A DNA stretch of 64,000 nucleotides from Mucilaginibacter limnophilus (GCF_004005815.1 NZ_SACK01000002.1:310001-374000), one strand, 5' to 3'. Positions 25,391-34,293 are shown, counted from the first letter of the stretch. A program made the numbers and translations. The notes: a model not told the origin generated them from the letters alone.

Positions 25391-28203
25391 CCAAAAATAC
25401 TTCCATAAAATCAGTACTAATTATCGGTTCGGGTCCTATCATTATAGGCCAGGCTTGCGAGTTTGATTATTCAGGTTCGCAGGCAGCGCTTTCGCTTAAA
25501 GATGAAGGCATTTCGGTAACCATTATCAACAGTAACCCCGCCACTATTATGACGGATAAGGTTATTGCTGATAACGTTTACCTGTTACCACTTACCACCG
25601 AAAGCATTGAACAAATACTACAGGAACAACAAATTGACGCTGTGCTACCTACAATGGGCGGCCAAACCGCGTTAAACCTGTGTATCAATGCCGACGAACA
25701 AGGCATTTGGAAAAAATACGGCGTTAAAATTATTGGTGTTGATATTGCCGCGATAGAAAAAACCGAGAACCGCGAGGCCTTCCGCCAGTTAATGGTTGAT
25801 ATCGGCGTTGGTGTGGCAACTTCAAAAATTGCCAACTCGTTTTTGGAAGGTAAAGAAGCCGCGCAGCAAATAGGCTTTCCGCTGGTAATCCGTCCAAGCT
25901 ATACACTGGGTGGTAAAGGCGCGGGTTTCGTACATAAAAAAGAAGAGTTTGACGCAGCTTTAAGCCGTGGACTGCAGGCTTCACCTACCCACGAGGTACT
26001 GGTTGAGCAGGCTGTTTTAGGCTGGAAAGAATACGAATTGGAGTTGCTTCGCGATAACCGCGACAATGTGATTATTATTTGCTCTATCGAGAACTTCGAC
26101 CCGATGGGCATTCACACCGGCGACTCGATAACCGTGGCCCCTGCCATGACGCTTAGCGACCGCTGCTACCAGGAAATGCGTAACCAGGCCATCAAAATGA
26201 TGCGCGCCATTGGCAACTTCGCAGGTGGCTGTAACGTACAGTTCTCGGTTAACCCGGCTAACGAAGAGATCATCGCTATCGAGATTAATCCAAGGGTATC
26301 GCGCTCATCAGCGCTGGCATCAAAAGCAACAGGTTATCCTATCGCCAAAATTGCCGCGAAACTGGCCATAGGGTATAATCTTGATGAGATTGAGAACCAG
26401 ATCACCAAAACCACATCGGCATATTTTGAGCCTACACTGGATTATGTGATCGTAAAGATCCCTCGCTGGAACTTTGATAAATTTAAAGGCGCCAACAAAG
26501 AGCTGGGCCTTCAAATGAAATCGGTAGGCGAGGTAATGGGTATCGGCCGTACGTTTATCGAAGCCCTGCAGAAAGCCTGCCAGAGCCTTGAGATCGGTCG
26601 TGCAGGTTTAGGTGCCGACGGTCGCCAAAGCCGTAACCTTGATGAAATTATGTACAGCCTTGAACACCCAAGTTGGGACAGGCTGTTCCATTTATATGAT
26701 GCTTTAAGCCTTGGCGTGCCAATTGAATCGGTACGTAAAGTTACCAAAATCGACCGCTGGTTCCTGAACCAGATACAGGATGTGGTGAATCTGGAGAACG
26801 AGCTTCGCCGTTATTCACTTAACAATATTCCTGAAGATTTCTTTTACACGCTGAAGCAAAAAGGCTTCTCAGACGTACAGATAGCCTTTATACTGGGTAA
26901 TGTAACCGAAGAGGACGTTTATAAGCGTCGGAAAGAGTTGGGCATACGCCGTGTGTACAAAATGGTAGATACCTGCGCTGCCGAGTTCCCTGCAAAAACT
27001 CCATACTACTACTCAACTTACGAGGGTGAGAACGAGTCGGTAGTTTCAGATAAGAAAAAAATCCTGGTACTGGGTTCAGGCCCTAACCGTATAGGTCAGG
27101 GTATCGAATTCGATTACAGCTGCGTGCATGGTTTGCTTGCCGCTAAGGAATCGGGTTTTGAAGCCATTATGGTGAACTGTAACCCTGAAACCGTGTCAAC
27201 CGACTTCAACATGGCCGATAAGTTGTACTTTGAGCCGGTATTCTGGGAGCACGTACGCGAGATTATCGAGCTTGAGCAGCCTTATGGCGTTATCGTTCAG
27301 TTAGGTGGTCAAACCGCGCTTAAAATGGCTGAAAAACTGCATGAGCACGGCATCCGCATCATCGGCACATCATTCCCTGATATGGATATTGCTGAAGACC
27401 GCGGCCGTTTCTCTGATCTGCTGAAAGACCTTGACATTCCATACCCTAAATATGGCGTTGCTGAAAGCGCTGAAGAAGCACTTGAAGTTGCACACCATGT
27501 AGGTTATCCGGTACTGGTTCGCCCAAGCTATGTATTAGGCGGACAAGGCATGAGCATTGTTATCAATGATGAGGATCTTGAAAAAGCCGTGGTAAGCCTC
27601 CTAAAAAACCTGCCTGGCAACCGTGTGCTGATTGACCACTTCCTTGACCGTGCGTCAGAAGCGGAATCAGACTCGATAAGCGATGGTGAAGACGTGCACA
27701 TTGTTGGTTTGATGGAACATATTGAGCCTGCCGGTATTCACTCGGGTGACTCATACGCGGTATTGCCTCCGTTCGACCTGTCGGACAACGTGATACAGCA
27801 AATGGAAACTTACACTAAGAAGATAGCCACAGCGTTAAATGTGCGTGGTTTGCTTAACATACAGTTTGCCATTAAAGACGAAAAGGTATATGTAATTGAA
27901 GCCAACCCCCGCGCTTCACGTACGGTTCCTTTCATCGCCAAAGCATATGATGTGCCTTACATCAACATTGCGGCTAAAGTGATGCTGGGTGTAAATAAAC
28001 TAAAAGACTTCAATATTGTACGGAAACCAAAAGGTTTTGCTATAAAAGAGCCTGTGTTTTCATATGATAAATTCCCTGAGGTGGCTAAAGAGCTTGGCCC
28101 TGAGATGAAATCAACAGGCGAAGCCATCCGCTTTATACCAAACTTACAGGACCCGTATTTCAGGCACCTGTATAAAGAAAAGTCAATGTACTTAAGCAAG
28201 TAA
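25387..28203 (+). CDS. carB: Carbamoyl-phosphate synthase large subunit, lacking allosteric domain
   Basis: Makes carbamoyl phosphate from bicarbonate, ammonia (from CarA) and two ATP, for pyrimidines and arginine. 938 residues. First ATP-grasp half: IIGSGPIIIGQACEFDYSG (12-30), PSYTLGGKGAGFV, ECNPRVSRSSALASKATG-like INPRVSRSSALA. Second half repeats these: VLGSGPNRIGQGIEFDYSC, RPSYVLGGQGMSIV, EANPRASRTVPFIAK. The protein stops at PEMKSTGEAIRFIPNLQDPY, where the C-terminal MGS-like allosteric domain begins in the 1073-residue E. coli enzyme, so UMP and ornithine control through that domain is missing. carA is not adjacent. Confidence 0.96.
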   Translation: MPKNTSIKSVLIIGSGPIIIGQACEFDYSGSQAALSLKDEGISVTIINSNPATIMTDKVIADNVYLLPLTTESIEQILQEQQIDAVLPTMGGQTALNLCINADEQGIWKKYGVKIIGVDIAAIEKTENREAFRQLMVDIGVGVATSKIANSFLEGKEAAQQIGFPLVIRPSYTLGGKGAGFVHKKEEFDAALSRGLQASPTHEVLVEQAVLGWKEYELELLRDNRDNVIIICSIENFDPMGIHTGDSITVAPAMTLSDRCYQEMRNQAIKMMRAIGNFAGGCNVQFSVNPANEEIIAIEINPRVSRSSALASKATGYPIAKIAAKLAIGYNLDEIENQITKTTSAYFEPTLDYVIVKIPRWNFDKFKGANKELGLQMKSVGEVMGIGRTFIEALQKACQSLEIGRAGLGADGRQSRNLDEIMYSLEHPSWDRLFHLYDALSLGVPIESVRKVTKIDRWFLNQIQDVVNLENELRRYSLNNIPEDFFYTLKQKGFSDVQIAFILGNVTEEDVYKRRKELGIRRVYKMVDTCAAEFPAKTPYYYSTYEGENESVVSDKKKILVLGSGPNRIGQGIEFDYSCVHGLLAAKESGFEAIMVNCNPETVSTDFNMADKLYFEPVFWEHVREIIELEQPYGVIVQLGGQTALKMAEKLHEHGIRIIGTSFPDMDIAEDRGRFSDLLKDLDIPYPKYGVAESAEEALEVAHHVGYPVLVRPSYVLGGQGMSIVINDEDLEKAVVSLLKNLPGNRVLIDHFLDRASEAESDSISDGEDVHIVGLMEHIEPAGIHSGDSYAVLPPFDLSDNVIQQMETYTKKIATALNVRGLLNIQFAIKDEKVYVIEANPRASRTVPFIAKAYDVPYINIAAKVMLGVNKLKDFNIVRKPKGFAIKEPVFSYDKFPEVAKELGPEMKSTGEAIRFIPNLQDPYFRHLYKEKSMYLSK

Positions 28204-28236
28204 ACATTGATATATGTTGGATTTGTGCATTAGTTA

Positions 28237-28836
28237 ATGAATAACAAGAAATTTTTGCTTAACACTATTGATCCTGAGAATATCGGATCGATAGTGCATA
28301 AAGTAAGCAAGGCTTTTTCGCTGCGCTTCGAGATTTATGAGCTAAAGGGTGTAAAGAACTTTAGTCAATTATGTGATATCATTCAGGACAAGGTTAAACA
28401 GCAGCATACCGCCGAAAGCTGCACCGCACAGCAGGCCTTTTACAAACTGCGCAGCGCTATTACCTGTACCACCGGCACGCAACGCGAAGCCATTACCACA
28501 AAAACATGTTTAAAAGACCTGCTACCACGCGAAGAGGCTCTAAACATTGTGGCTACTGTTGAAGCCGAACTTGGCCTTCGCCGCAAAAAGGAAAAACAAA
28601 AGGTATTATCAAACTTAATAAGCCTGGTAAAAGGCAAAGCGATAGGTAAATCTTCGTCAAACCTGCCTGTTAAAACTTTGGGGCAACTGGCAGAGAAGAT
28701 TTCACGTGAGCATCATCACGAGTGTAAACGTACCTCGGCAAACATTACACGTGATGAGATTGCTGAAAAACTGCGAGAGCTGTTTCAGCAACCTTATAAC
28801 AATAATGCCACGTTTACCGAACCTACATTCGGTTAA
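28237..28836 (+). CDS. Uncharacterised 199-residue protein
   Basis: Starts 33 bp after carB and may be co-transcribed. No signal peptide or membrane helix. The first half has ENIGSIVHKVSKAFSLRFEI and FSQLCDIIQDKVKQQHTAES, then CTAQQAFYKLRSAI and TKTCLKDLLPREEALNI. This FYKLR...TxLxDLLPR layout recalls short Bacteroidota proteins sometimes labelled acyl-carrier-like, but I see no DSL phosphopantetheine motif. The second half is basic (LRRKKEKQKVL) and ends with a helix (TRDEIAEKLRELF). I assign no function. Confidence 0.7.
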   Translation: MNNKKFLLNTIDPENIGSIVHKVSKAFSLRFEIYELKGVKNFSQLCDIIQDKVKQQHTAESCTAQQAFYKLRSAITCTTGTQREAITTKTCLKDLLPREEALNIVATVEAELGLRRKKEKQKVLSNLISLVKGKAIGKSSSNLPVKTLGQLAEKISREHHHECKRTSANITRDEIAEKLRELFQQPYNNNATFTEPTFG

Positions 28837-28906
28837 AATTATTTTTGTTAGATGTAGCATAAACCATCCTTTCTAAGTATAGTCATATAGGAAATTACTT
28901 AAAAGA

Positions 28907-29434
28907 ATGAAAAAACTTATCCTAATCTTAACATTTATAGCTGGGGCGTTCATCAGCGCGAACGCGCAAAACGACAAAATTTATAAACACTCGGGAGAGG
29001 TTGTTGAAGGCAGCGTGATACGGGTAGCTGAATATACTGTTATATTCAAATATGCCAATGAGGACGCTGAGCAAACTGTAAGCAAGTACGCTGTTGAAAA
29101 GATTGTGTACAGTAAAAGTGAGCGCACCGAAAAAATAACAGATAAAATAGTAGTAAACGGTAAAGACGACTGGGAAAAGGTAGTTGTACTTGAAGACAAA
29201 AGCCAAATTGCCGGATTGGTAAAAAGCAGCGATGTACGTGGTAAAACAAGCGCGATCAACTTCAATACACCTGACGCTGGCGACAGAAAGGCTGAGAAAA
29301 AATTGAAAGAAGATGCCGCTAAAAAAGGCTGTCCGTTTGTATTGATAACTGACCAAACCAAGATTGAGTACACAGAAAACAACCTGGGCGGCGACCAAAA
29401 CATCAAAAAAGGGATTGCTTACAAATACATGTAA
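28907..29434 (+). CDS. Exported protein of unknown function
   Basis: 175 residues with a clear signal peptide (MKKLILILTFIAGAFISANA, cleavage before QND). The mature part starts with a short SH3/OB-like beta segment (IYKHSGEVVEGSVIRVAEYTVIF), where a quantity is specified for a secreted beta protein often seen in Bacteroidota. It continues charged (KTSAINFNTPDAGDRKAEKKLKED) and ends PFVLITDQTKIEYTENNLGGDQ. I do not recognise the family. Followed by a strong terminator, so it is the last gene of this plus-strand block. Confidence 0.72.
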   Translation: MKKLILILTFIAGAFISANAQNDKIYKHSGEVVEGSVIRVAEYTVIFKYANEDAEQTVSKYAVEKIVYSKSERTEKITDKIVVNGKDDWEKVVVLEDKSQIAGLVKSSDVRGKTSAINFNTPDAGDRKAEKKLKEDAAKKGCPFVLITDQTKIEYTENNLGGDQNIKKGIAYKYM

Positions 29435-29445
29435 CAAGACATCAG

Positions 29446-29473
29446 AAAAAGGCTGCCTTAGGGCGGCCTTTTT
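29446..29473. terminator. Terminator between the exported protein and DUF4920 genes
   Basis: Stem GGCTGCC / GGCGGCC (29451-29457 and 29462-29468, one G.U pair) with a TTAG loop, flanked by AAAAA on the left and a T-run on the right. Works for both converging genes; the DUF4920 stop overlaps its right edge. Confidence 0.85.
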
Positions 29474-29928
29474 TATTGATAAACCATCAGCCCTTTAACC
29501 TCAAAGCTTATTCTCCGCCTAAGCTTGGCATCGGCTTTATAACTTACCGTATCGCCGGCGAAGTGCTGATTGTCATCAGCCAAAAAACTACGTACGGCAA
29601 CACCATTTACAATTACAGTGCGTCCTTTTATTTCGGCAGGTAGCACAACGTTAAAATCTTTAAAATGAGCCGCTACAGGTTGGTTTTTCCCGGCGTCTAT
29701 TTCAAACCAGCCGCCCTTCTCGGCATTTACTTTTAAAACCTTGCCTTTGATTGCCGTGGTTATGCGCTTCTTTTTATCCATGTATCCTCTAAGCCGCGAC
29801 GCATCCATAGCGCCTGCGGTATCGGGTTTGGTGCCGAAAATCATTCCGTGTGGCAAAGGTTGCTGTGCAAACGCCTCGGCTGTAAAAAACATACTGATCA
29901 ATACAATTAAAAAGCGCAAGCGGGTCAT
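29473..29928 (-). CDS. DUF4920-family exported protein
   Basis: 151 residues from the ATG at 29928, which begins a good signal peptide (MTRLRFLIVLISMFFTAEAFAQ). The frame is open to 29985, but the extra 19 codons overlap the upstream gene's 3' end and hide the signal. The mature protein contains ITTAIKGKVLKVNAEKGGWFEID, VAAHFKDFNVVLPAEIKGRTVIVNG and a charged end, typical of DUF4920, a small OB-like secreted domain. The usual Cys pair of many DUF4920 members (VC...GCW) is replaced here by VNAEKGGW, so any metal site may be lost. Likely co-transcribed with the NTF2-like gene 31 bp upstream. Confidence 0.78.
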   Translation of the reverse strand: MTRLRFLIVLISMFFTAEAFAQQPLPHGMIFGTKPDTAGAMDASRLRGYMDKKKRITTAIKGKVLKVNAEKGGWFEIDAGKNQPVAAHFKDFNVVLPAEIKGRTVIVNGVAVRSFLADDNQHFAGDTVSYKADAKLRRRISFEVKGLMVYQ

Positions 29929-29959
29929 GATACTATAACAACAGGTTTTTCGCTTGGTT

Positions 29960-30436
29960 TTAATCATGATCATAGCTGATAACACGGGCTATCTGCCATT
30001 TGTCGTCGTCGTGTTTCCAAACATTAATAAATTTGGCGGAGCCGGCAGCTTGTTTTTTGCCGTTTACAATTTTATAAAATCGATGGGTGCCTATTTCAAG
30101 CGCCCCGTAAAAATCAAGCGGGTACACTTTAGCGCTCACAAGTACACGGCGCATACCGCCGCTTTCGCATAACGATTTCATAGTCTTCATTAAATCATGG
30201 CGTGATTCGGTACGGCCTGTGCGGTCGTGAAAAAACTCAACGTCCCGGGTAAAGTAATCGTCAAATTTTTTTAGGTCGCAATTGTTGTAGGCGTCAAAAA
30301 CCTGCTTATCCATAGCCATAATGGTGCTGTATAATGTTTTTGATGAGGGACTTGATGCTTTTTTAGCAGGCTGCGCAATGCCCGAAGGTATGCAAACGGA
30401 AGCAGCAAGCAAGGCGCTTAGTAAAAATTGTTTCAT
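29960..30436 (-). CDS. Exported NTF2/SnoaL-like (DUF4440) protein
   Basis: 158 residues from MKQFLLSALLAA at 30436; a Met three codons earlier (30445) is possible. Signal peptide ends near GIAQP. The mature domain has the cone-shaped NTF2 fold pattern: MDKQVFDAYNNCDLKKFDDYFTRDV, FFHDRTGRTESRHDLM, YKIVNGKKQAAGSAKFINVW and a final DDKWQIARVISYDHD. Such domains can be enzymes or ligand-binding scaffolds; nothing here picks a substrate. It lies 67 bp downstream of radA on the same strand. Confidence 0.82.
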   Translation of the reverse strand: MKQFLLSALLAASVCIPSGIAQPAKKASSPSSKTLYSTIMAMDKQVFDAYNNCDLKKFDDYFTRDVEFFHDRTGRTESRHDLMKTMKSLCESGGMRRVLVSAKVYPLDFYGALEIGTHRFYKIVNGKKQAAGSAKFINVWKHDDDKWQIARVISYDHD

Positions 30437-30503
30437 GTCAGGCAAATAGTTGTTACCTAAAACAACGTAAATTTTTCGCCTAACGTATATTTGCTAACAT
30501 TTG

Positions 30504-31964
30504 TTAACCGAATAACAACCCAAACACCTCTTCTATGTTACCCACAACCTTTACATCAATGCTGTAGCGCGACAGGTCTATCCGCTTTTTATCATCAGCC
30601 TTAGGCAGATTGTATTTAGAGATAAATATTTGCTCAAAACCCAGTTTTTGTGCTTCGGCAATGCGTTGTTCAACACGGTTAACGGCACGTATCTCACCAG
30701 AAAGACCTATCTCACCTGCAAAACATGTTTTGGATGAAATGGGAATATCTTCATGCGAAGAAATAATTGCTGCGGCTAAACCAAGGTCTATAGCCGGATC
30801 TTCTACACGTATTCCACCTGTAATGTTCAGGAACACGTCCTTAGTTCCAAGGCGGAAACCACAGCGTTTTTCAAGCACTGCAAGCAGCATATTCATACGG
30901 CGTGTGTCAAACCCTGTAGCAGTGCGCTGAGGTGTGCCGTAAGCCGATGTGCTCACTAATGCCTGCGTTTCAATCAACATTGGGCGCATACCCTCAAGCG
31001 TAGCCGATATGGTGATGCCACTTAACGGTTCATCGCGTTGAGATAGTAAAATTTCCGATGGGTTTGATACTTCACGCAAACCTTCACCCAGCATTTCATA
31101 TATGCCCAACTCGGATGCCGAACCGAAACGATTTTTCACCGCGCGCAGAATCCGGTATACATGGTGCCTGTCCCCTTCAAACTGCAGTACAGTGTCAACC
31201 ATGTGCTCCAATATTTTTGGGCCGGCTATGGTACCGTCCTTAGTGATATGCCCTATTAAAAATACAGGAGTTGATGTTTCTTTAGCAAAGCGAAGCAGCT
31301 CGGCAGTACACTCACGCACTTGCGACACGCTGCCCGGTGTTGATTCAATATGTGATGAATGCAGTGTTTGTATAGAGTCGATGACCACTAAATCAGGCTC
31401 AAGCTGTTCTATCTGCTTAAATATGTTTTGGGTTGATGTTTCTGTAAGAATGAAAGCCTGGCTGATTTCGGATGTCGAATTTTCAATTTCGAATTTATTT
31501 TTTTGATTCTTGCCTCTTAATTCTTGACTCTCGGTTGCCTGCAACCGTTCTGCTCTCATCTTTATCTGGTGCTCGCTTTCCTCGCCCGATACATACAGTA
31601 CTTTCAAATTTGGCATATTCAAGGCCAGCTGCAGCATCAGGGTTGATTTGCCTATGCCCGGCTCACCGCCTATTAACACCAGCGAACCGGCCACTATTCC
31701 GCCGCCAAGTACACGGTTAAATTCTTTATCAGGAGTAAGCAGGCGGTGTTCTTCTTTAAAGGTAATGTCAGCAACTTTTACAGGTTTGTTTGAGCGCTGC
31801 AAGCTGGTTGAAGGAGCCTTCCAGTCGGGTACCGAAGTATTTGCTTTTTCAATGATTTCTTCAGCAAAGGTATTCCATTGCCCGCAAGATGGGCACTTGC
31901 CCAGCCATTTAGGCGACTCGTAACCACAACTTTGACAGAAGTATGCTATTTTGGTTTTGGCCAA
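30504..31964 (-). CDS. radA: DNA repair protein RadA (Sms), with an in-frame insertion
   Basis: DnaB-like ATPase that helps branch migration in recombination. 486 residues. Zinc finger C10-C13...C24-C27, Walker A GGEPGIGKST (99-108), GEESEHQIKMRAERL (128-141), the RadA motif KNRFGSASELGIYEM and a Lon-protease-like C-domain (FAGEIGLSGEIRAV). Between RAERL and LTETST the E. coli protein has about 9 residues; here there are about 31 (142-172), polar and basic (ELRGKNQKNKFEI). The DNA of this insert looks like an intergenic repeat. The frame is intact, so the protein is probably made. Confidence 0.95.
   Translation of the reverse strand: MAKTKIAYFCQSCGYESPKWLGKCPSCGQWNTFAEEIIEKANTSVPDWKAPSTSLQRSNKPVKVADITFKEEHRLLTPDKEFNRVLGGGIVAGSLVLIGGEPGIGKSTLMLQLALNMPNLKVLYVSGEESEHQIKMRAERLQATESQELRGKNQKNKFEIENSTSEISQAFILTETSTQNIFKQIEQLEPDLVVIDSIQTLHSSHIESTPGSVSQVRECTAELLRFAKETSTPVFLIGHITKDGTIAGPKILEHMVDTVLQFEGDRHHVYRILRAVKNRFGSASELGIYEMLGEGLREVSNPSEILLSQRDEPLSGITISATLEGMRPMLIETQALVSTSAYGTPQRTATGFDTRRMNMLLAVLEKRCGFRLGTKDVFLNITGGIRVEDPAIDLGLAAAIISSHEDIPISSKTCFAGEIGLSGEIRAVNRVEQRIAEAQKLGFEQIFISKYNLPKADDKKRIDLSRYSIDVKVVGNIEEVFGLLFG
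31465..31530. repeat. Intergenic-type repeat carried in frame inside radA
   Basis: Plus-strand words GATTCTTGCCTC, TTAATTCTTGACTC and the pair GTCGAATTTTCAATTTCGAA match the low-complexity intergenic style at 10381-10415. It encodes the extra residues of RadA near 145-167 without a stop. Confidence 0.6.
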
Positions 31965-32042
31965 TTTGTTCGCAGATTTTACGCTACGATATTACGGACT
32001 TTTAGTCGGATATAAAGAATATTGCGAATATTTTTAGCAATT

Positions 32043-32459
32043 TCAGCTAATGTTCTCAACGGTTATCTCACGGCTATCTGCACCTGTTACCTGTATGCTT
32101 ATGCGTGTAAAGTTTTCAGGCAACAGGTTTGGTATTTTTTCCGGCCACTCGATGAAGCAGTAGTTATCCGAATAAAAATATTCCTCATAACCCATATCCA
32201 AAGCTTCGGATTCGGTTTTTAAGCGGTAAAAATCAAAATGATATATTTTGCCGCCTGTTATAATGTATTCATTGACAATAGAAAATGTCGGGCTGGTAAC
32301 CGCCTCTTGAACACCAAGCGTGGCGCATAGCTCTTTTATCAACGTGGTTTTACCGGCTCCCATATCCCCGTAAAAAACAAATATTTTGTTACTGCCTGCA
32401 TGGGTAAGTATTTGGCGGGCGGTATCCGGAAGTTGAGAAAGAGAGTTGACTAAAAACAC
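32043..32459 (-). CDS. tsaE: tRNA N6-threonylcarbamoyladenosine ATPase
   Basis: P-loop ATPase that works with TsaB and TsaD in making t6A37 of ANN-decoding tRNAs. 138 residues. Walker A GDMGAGKTTL (31-40), the TSPTFSIVNEY stretch (switch region) and HFDFYRL, then EEYFYSDNYCFIEWPEKI with the conserved Trp. tsaB and tsaD are not in the window. Same strand as porX upstream, separated by the repeat at 32474-32558. Confidence 0.95.
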   Translation of the reverse strand: MFLVNSLSQLPDTARQILTHAGSNKIFVFYGDMGAGKTTLIKELCATLGVQEAVTSPTFSIVNEYIITGGKIYHFDFYRLKTESEALDMGYEEYFYSDNYCFIEWPEKIPNLLPENFTRISIQVTGADSREITVENIS

Positions 32460-32473
32460 TGTTATATATTAAA

Positions 32474-32558
32474 GCGTCATTGCGAGGAACGAAGCAATCT
32501 CTTAACTTTTCATGCCGATTTGCATATGTAGAGATTGCTTCGTTCCTCGCAATTACAT
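32474..32558. repeat. Dispersed palindromic repeat, family C
   Basis: Near-perfect inverted repeat between tsaE and porX. Left arm GTCATTGCGAGGAACGAAGC... from 32476, right arm ...GCTTCGTTCCTCGCAATTAC to 32555, with an AGAGATTG junction and a spacer of about 28 nt. Only one copy in this window. Confidence 0.8.
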
Positions 32559-32596
32559 GCGGGTTATAAATTCAAAATTAAGAAAATATACTAAAT

Positions 32597-34153
32597 TTAT
32601 TTTGGCCCGTAGGTTACTATAGGGATTATCATTTCCTCTAATGAGATGCCGCCGTGCTGGAAGGTTTCGTTATAAAAATTCACAAAATGGTTGTAATTAT
32701 TAGGGTATACAAAATACTCGTCGTTTTTGGCGAATACAAAGCTTGAGCTCACATGCAGCTTGGGCAGCATGGCATCGTGCGGGTTGCGTATGTGAAATAC
32801 TTCTTTAGGGTTGAAATTAAGGTTACGTCCTTGCTTGTAACGCAGGTTAGTGTTGGTATTACGGTCGCCAATGATCTTGCTGGGGTTTTTAACCTTTATG
32901 GTGCCGTGATCAGTAGTAATAATAACACGTACCTGTTTTTGTGAAAGGAATTTTAAAAGATCCAATAGCGGTGAGTGCTCAAACCATGAAAGGGTTAACG
33001 AGCGGTATGCCGCATCATCACTGGCCAGTTCGCGTATCATCTGCATATCGGTACGCGCGTGCGAGAGCATATCAACAAAGTTGTACACCACCACGTTTAG
33101 GTCGTTATTCATCAGATTATTAATCGACTCGTTCAACGCCCTTCCCTCGTCAATATTTAATATTTTATTGTACGAGAATTTGCATTCTTTGCGCAGGCTG
33201 CGCTTAATATTATCTGCCAGGAAATCTTCTTCAAAAAGGTTTTTACCTCCTTCGTCCTCATCATTCTGCCATTTATCCGGGAATCGTTTTTCCATGTCAA
33301 GCGGCATCAGTCCCGAAAATATAGCATTACGCGCATACTGGGTAGCCGTTGGCAAAATGCTGTAATAAATATCTTCTTCTTCTAAACGGAAATATTCAGA
33401 GATAATTGGGTTAATAATGCGAAACTGATCATAACGCAAGTTATCAATCAGTATAAAAAACAGCGGTTTATTGTTATCCTCAAGTTTAGGGAACACTTTC
33501 TTTTTAAATAACTGAGGGGAAATGATAGGCGCATCATCCGGGTTTTTAACCCAGTTGAGATAATTTTTCTCTATGAACTTACAAAACTGTGTATTGGCTT
33601 CAGATTTTTGCAGGGTAAGTATCTCGTGCATGCCGGCGTCTTCCAGTTTTTCAAGCTCAAGCTCCCAGTAAATAAGCTTTTTATAAACGTCAATCCATTC
33701 TTTATAATCAAGGTTGTCGTTCAATGTCATACCTAAATTACGAAAATCCTGCTGGTACGCCATAGTGGTTTTTTCGGTAACCAGGCGTTTGTTCTCGGTA
33801 AGTTTTTTTATAGTAAGCAGGATCTGTTTGGGGTGTACCGGCTTAATCAGGTAGTCGTCAATCTTTGAGCCGATGGCGTCTTCCATTAAATACTCTTCCT
33901 CACTTTTGGTGATCAAAACGATTGGCACATCGTTATTCAAATTCTTGATTTGCGAAAGCGTTTCAAGGCCGGTTAATCCCGGCATATTTTCATCCAGGAA
34001 AACAAGATCGAAATAGCCATTCTTAAACTTTTCAACCGCATCGTTACCGCTGGTTACGGTAGTAACTTTGTAGCCTTTTTCGTTCAAAAAAAGCACGTGC
34101 GGTTTCAAAAGATCTATCTCATCATCGGCCCATAAAATTGTCGTTTCCTGCAT
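32597..34153 (-). CDS. porX: PorX-type response regulator with PglZ domain
   Basis: Orphan-type response regulator linked to the type IX secretion system and gliding in Bacteroidota. 518 residues from the ATG at 34153; the frame opens 11 codons earlier but MQETTILWADDE is the natural receiver start. Receiver domain: acidic D10-D11, phospho-acceptor D54 in LVFLDENMPG, Lys in DYLIKPVHP. The C-terminal half is a PglZ alkaline-phosphatase-like domain (FFILIDNLRYDQF; ITTDHGTIKV; HGGISLEEMIIPI) with metal-binding Asp and His. The partner histidine kinase PorY is not here. Confidence 0.93.
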   Translation of the reverse strand: MQETTILWADDEIDLLKPHVLFLNEKGYKVTTVTSGNDAVEKFKNGYFDLVFLDENMPGLTGLETLSQIKNLNNDVPIVLITKSEEEYLMEDAIGSKIDDYLIKPVHPKQILLTIKKLTENKRLVTEKTTMAYQQDFRNLGMTLNDNLDYKEWIDVYKKLIYWELELEKLEDAGMHEILTLQKSEANTQFCKFIEKNYLNWVKNPDDAPIISPQLFKKKVFPKLEDNNKPLFFILIDNLRYDQFRIINPIISEYFRLEEEDIYYSILPTATQYARNAIFSGLMPLDMEKRFPDKWQNDEDEGGKNLFEEDFLADNIKRSLRKECKFSYNKILNIDEGRALNESINNLMNNDLNVVVYNFVDMLSHARTDMQMIRELASDDAAYRSLTLSWFEHSPLLDLLKFLSQKQVRVIITTDHGTIKVKNPSKIIGDRNTNTNLRYKQGRNLNFNPKEVFHIRNPHDAMLPKLHVSSSFVFAKNDEYFVYPNNYNHFVNFYNETFQHGGISLEEMIIPIVTYGPK

Positions 34154-34293
34154 AATTGTAATATTTTTAGTTGCCTTATAACTCAAAGCAACGCTTTTTG
34201 TTGCTGTATTTAATAACGATTAACAAAAAATAACAATTATAGGATATTTTAGTTGCGCTTATTTAACACCTTTGCACTGTTTTTACATCTGCC

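Noticed and set aside
28700-28760. CACGTG words as parS
   Set aside because: Flanks do not match the 16-bp palindrome and the words lie within coding sequence.
34154-34186. 11-residue extension of PorX
   Set aside because: Receiver domains begin at MQETTILWADDE; the extension adds nothing conserved.
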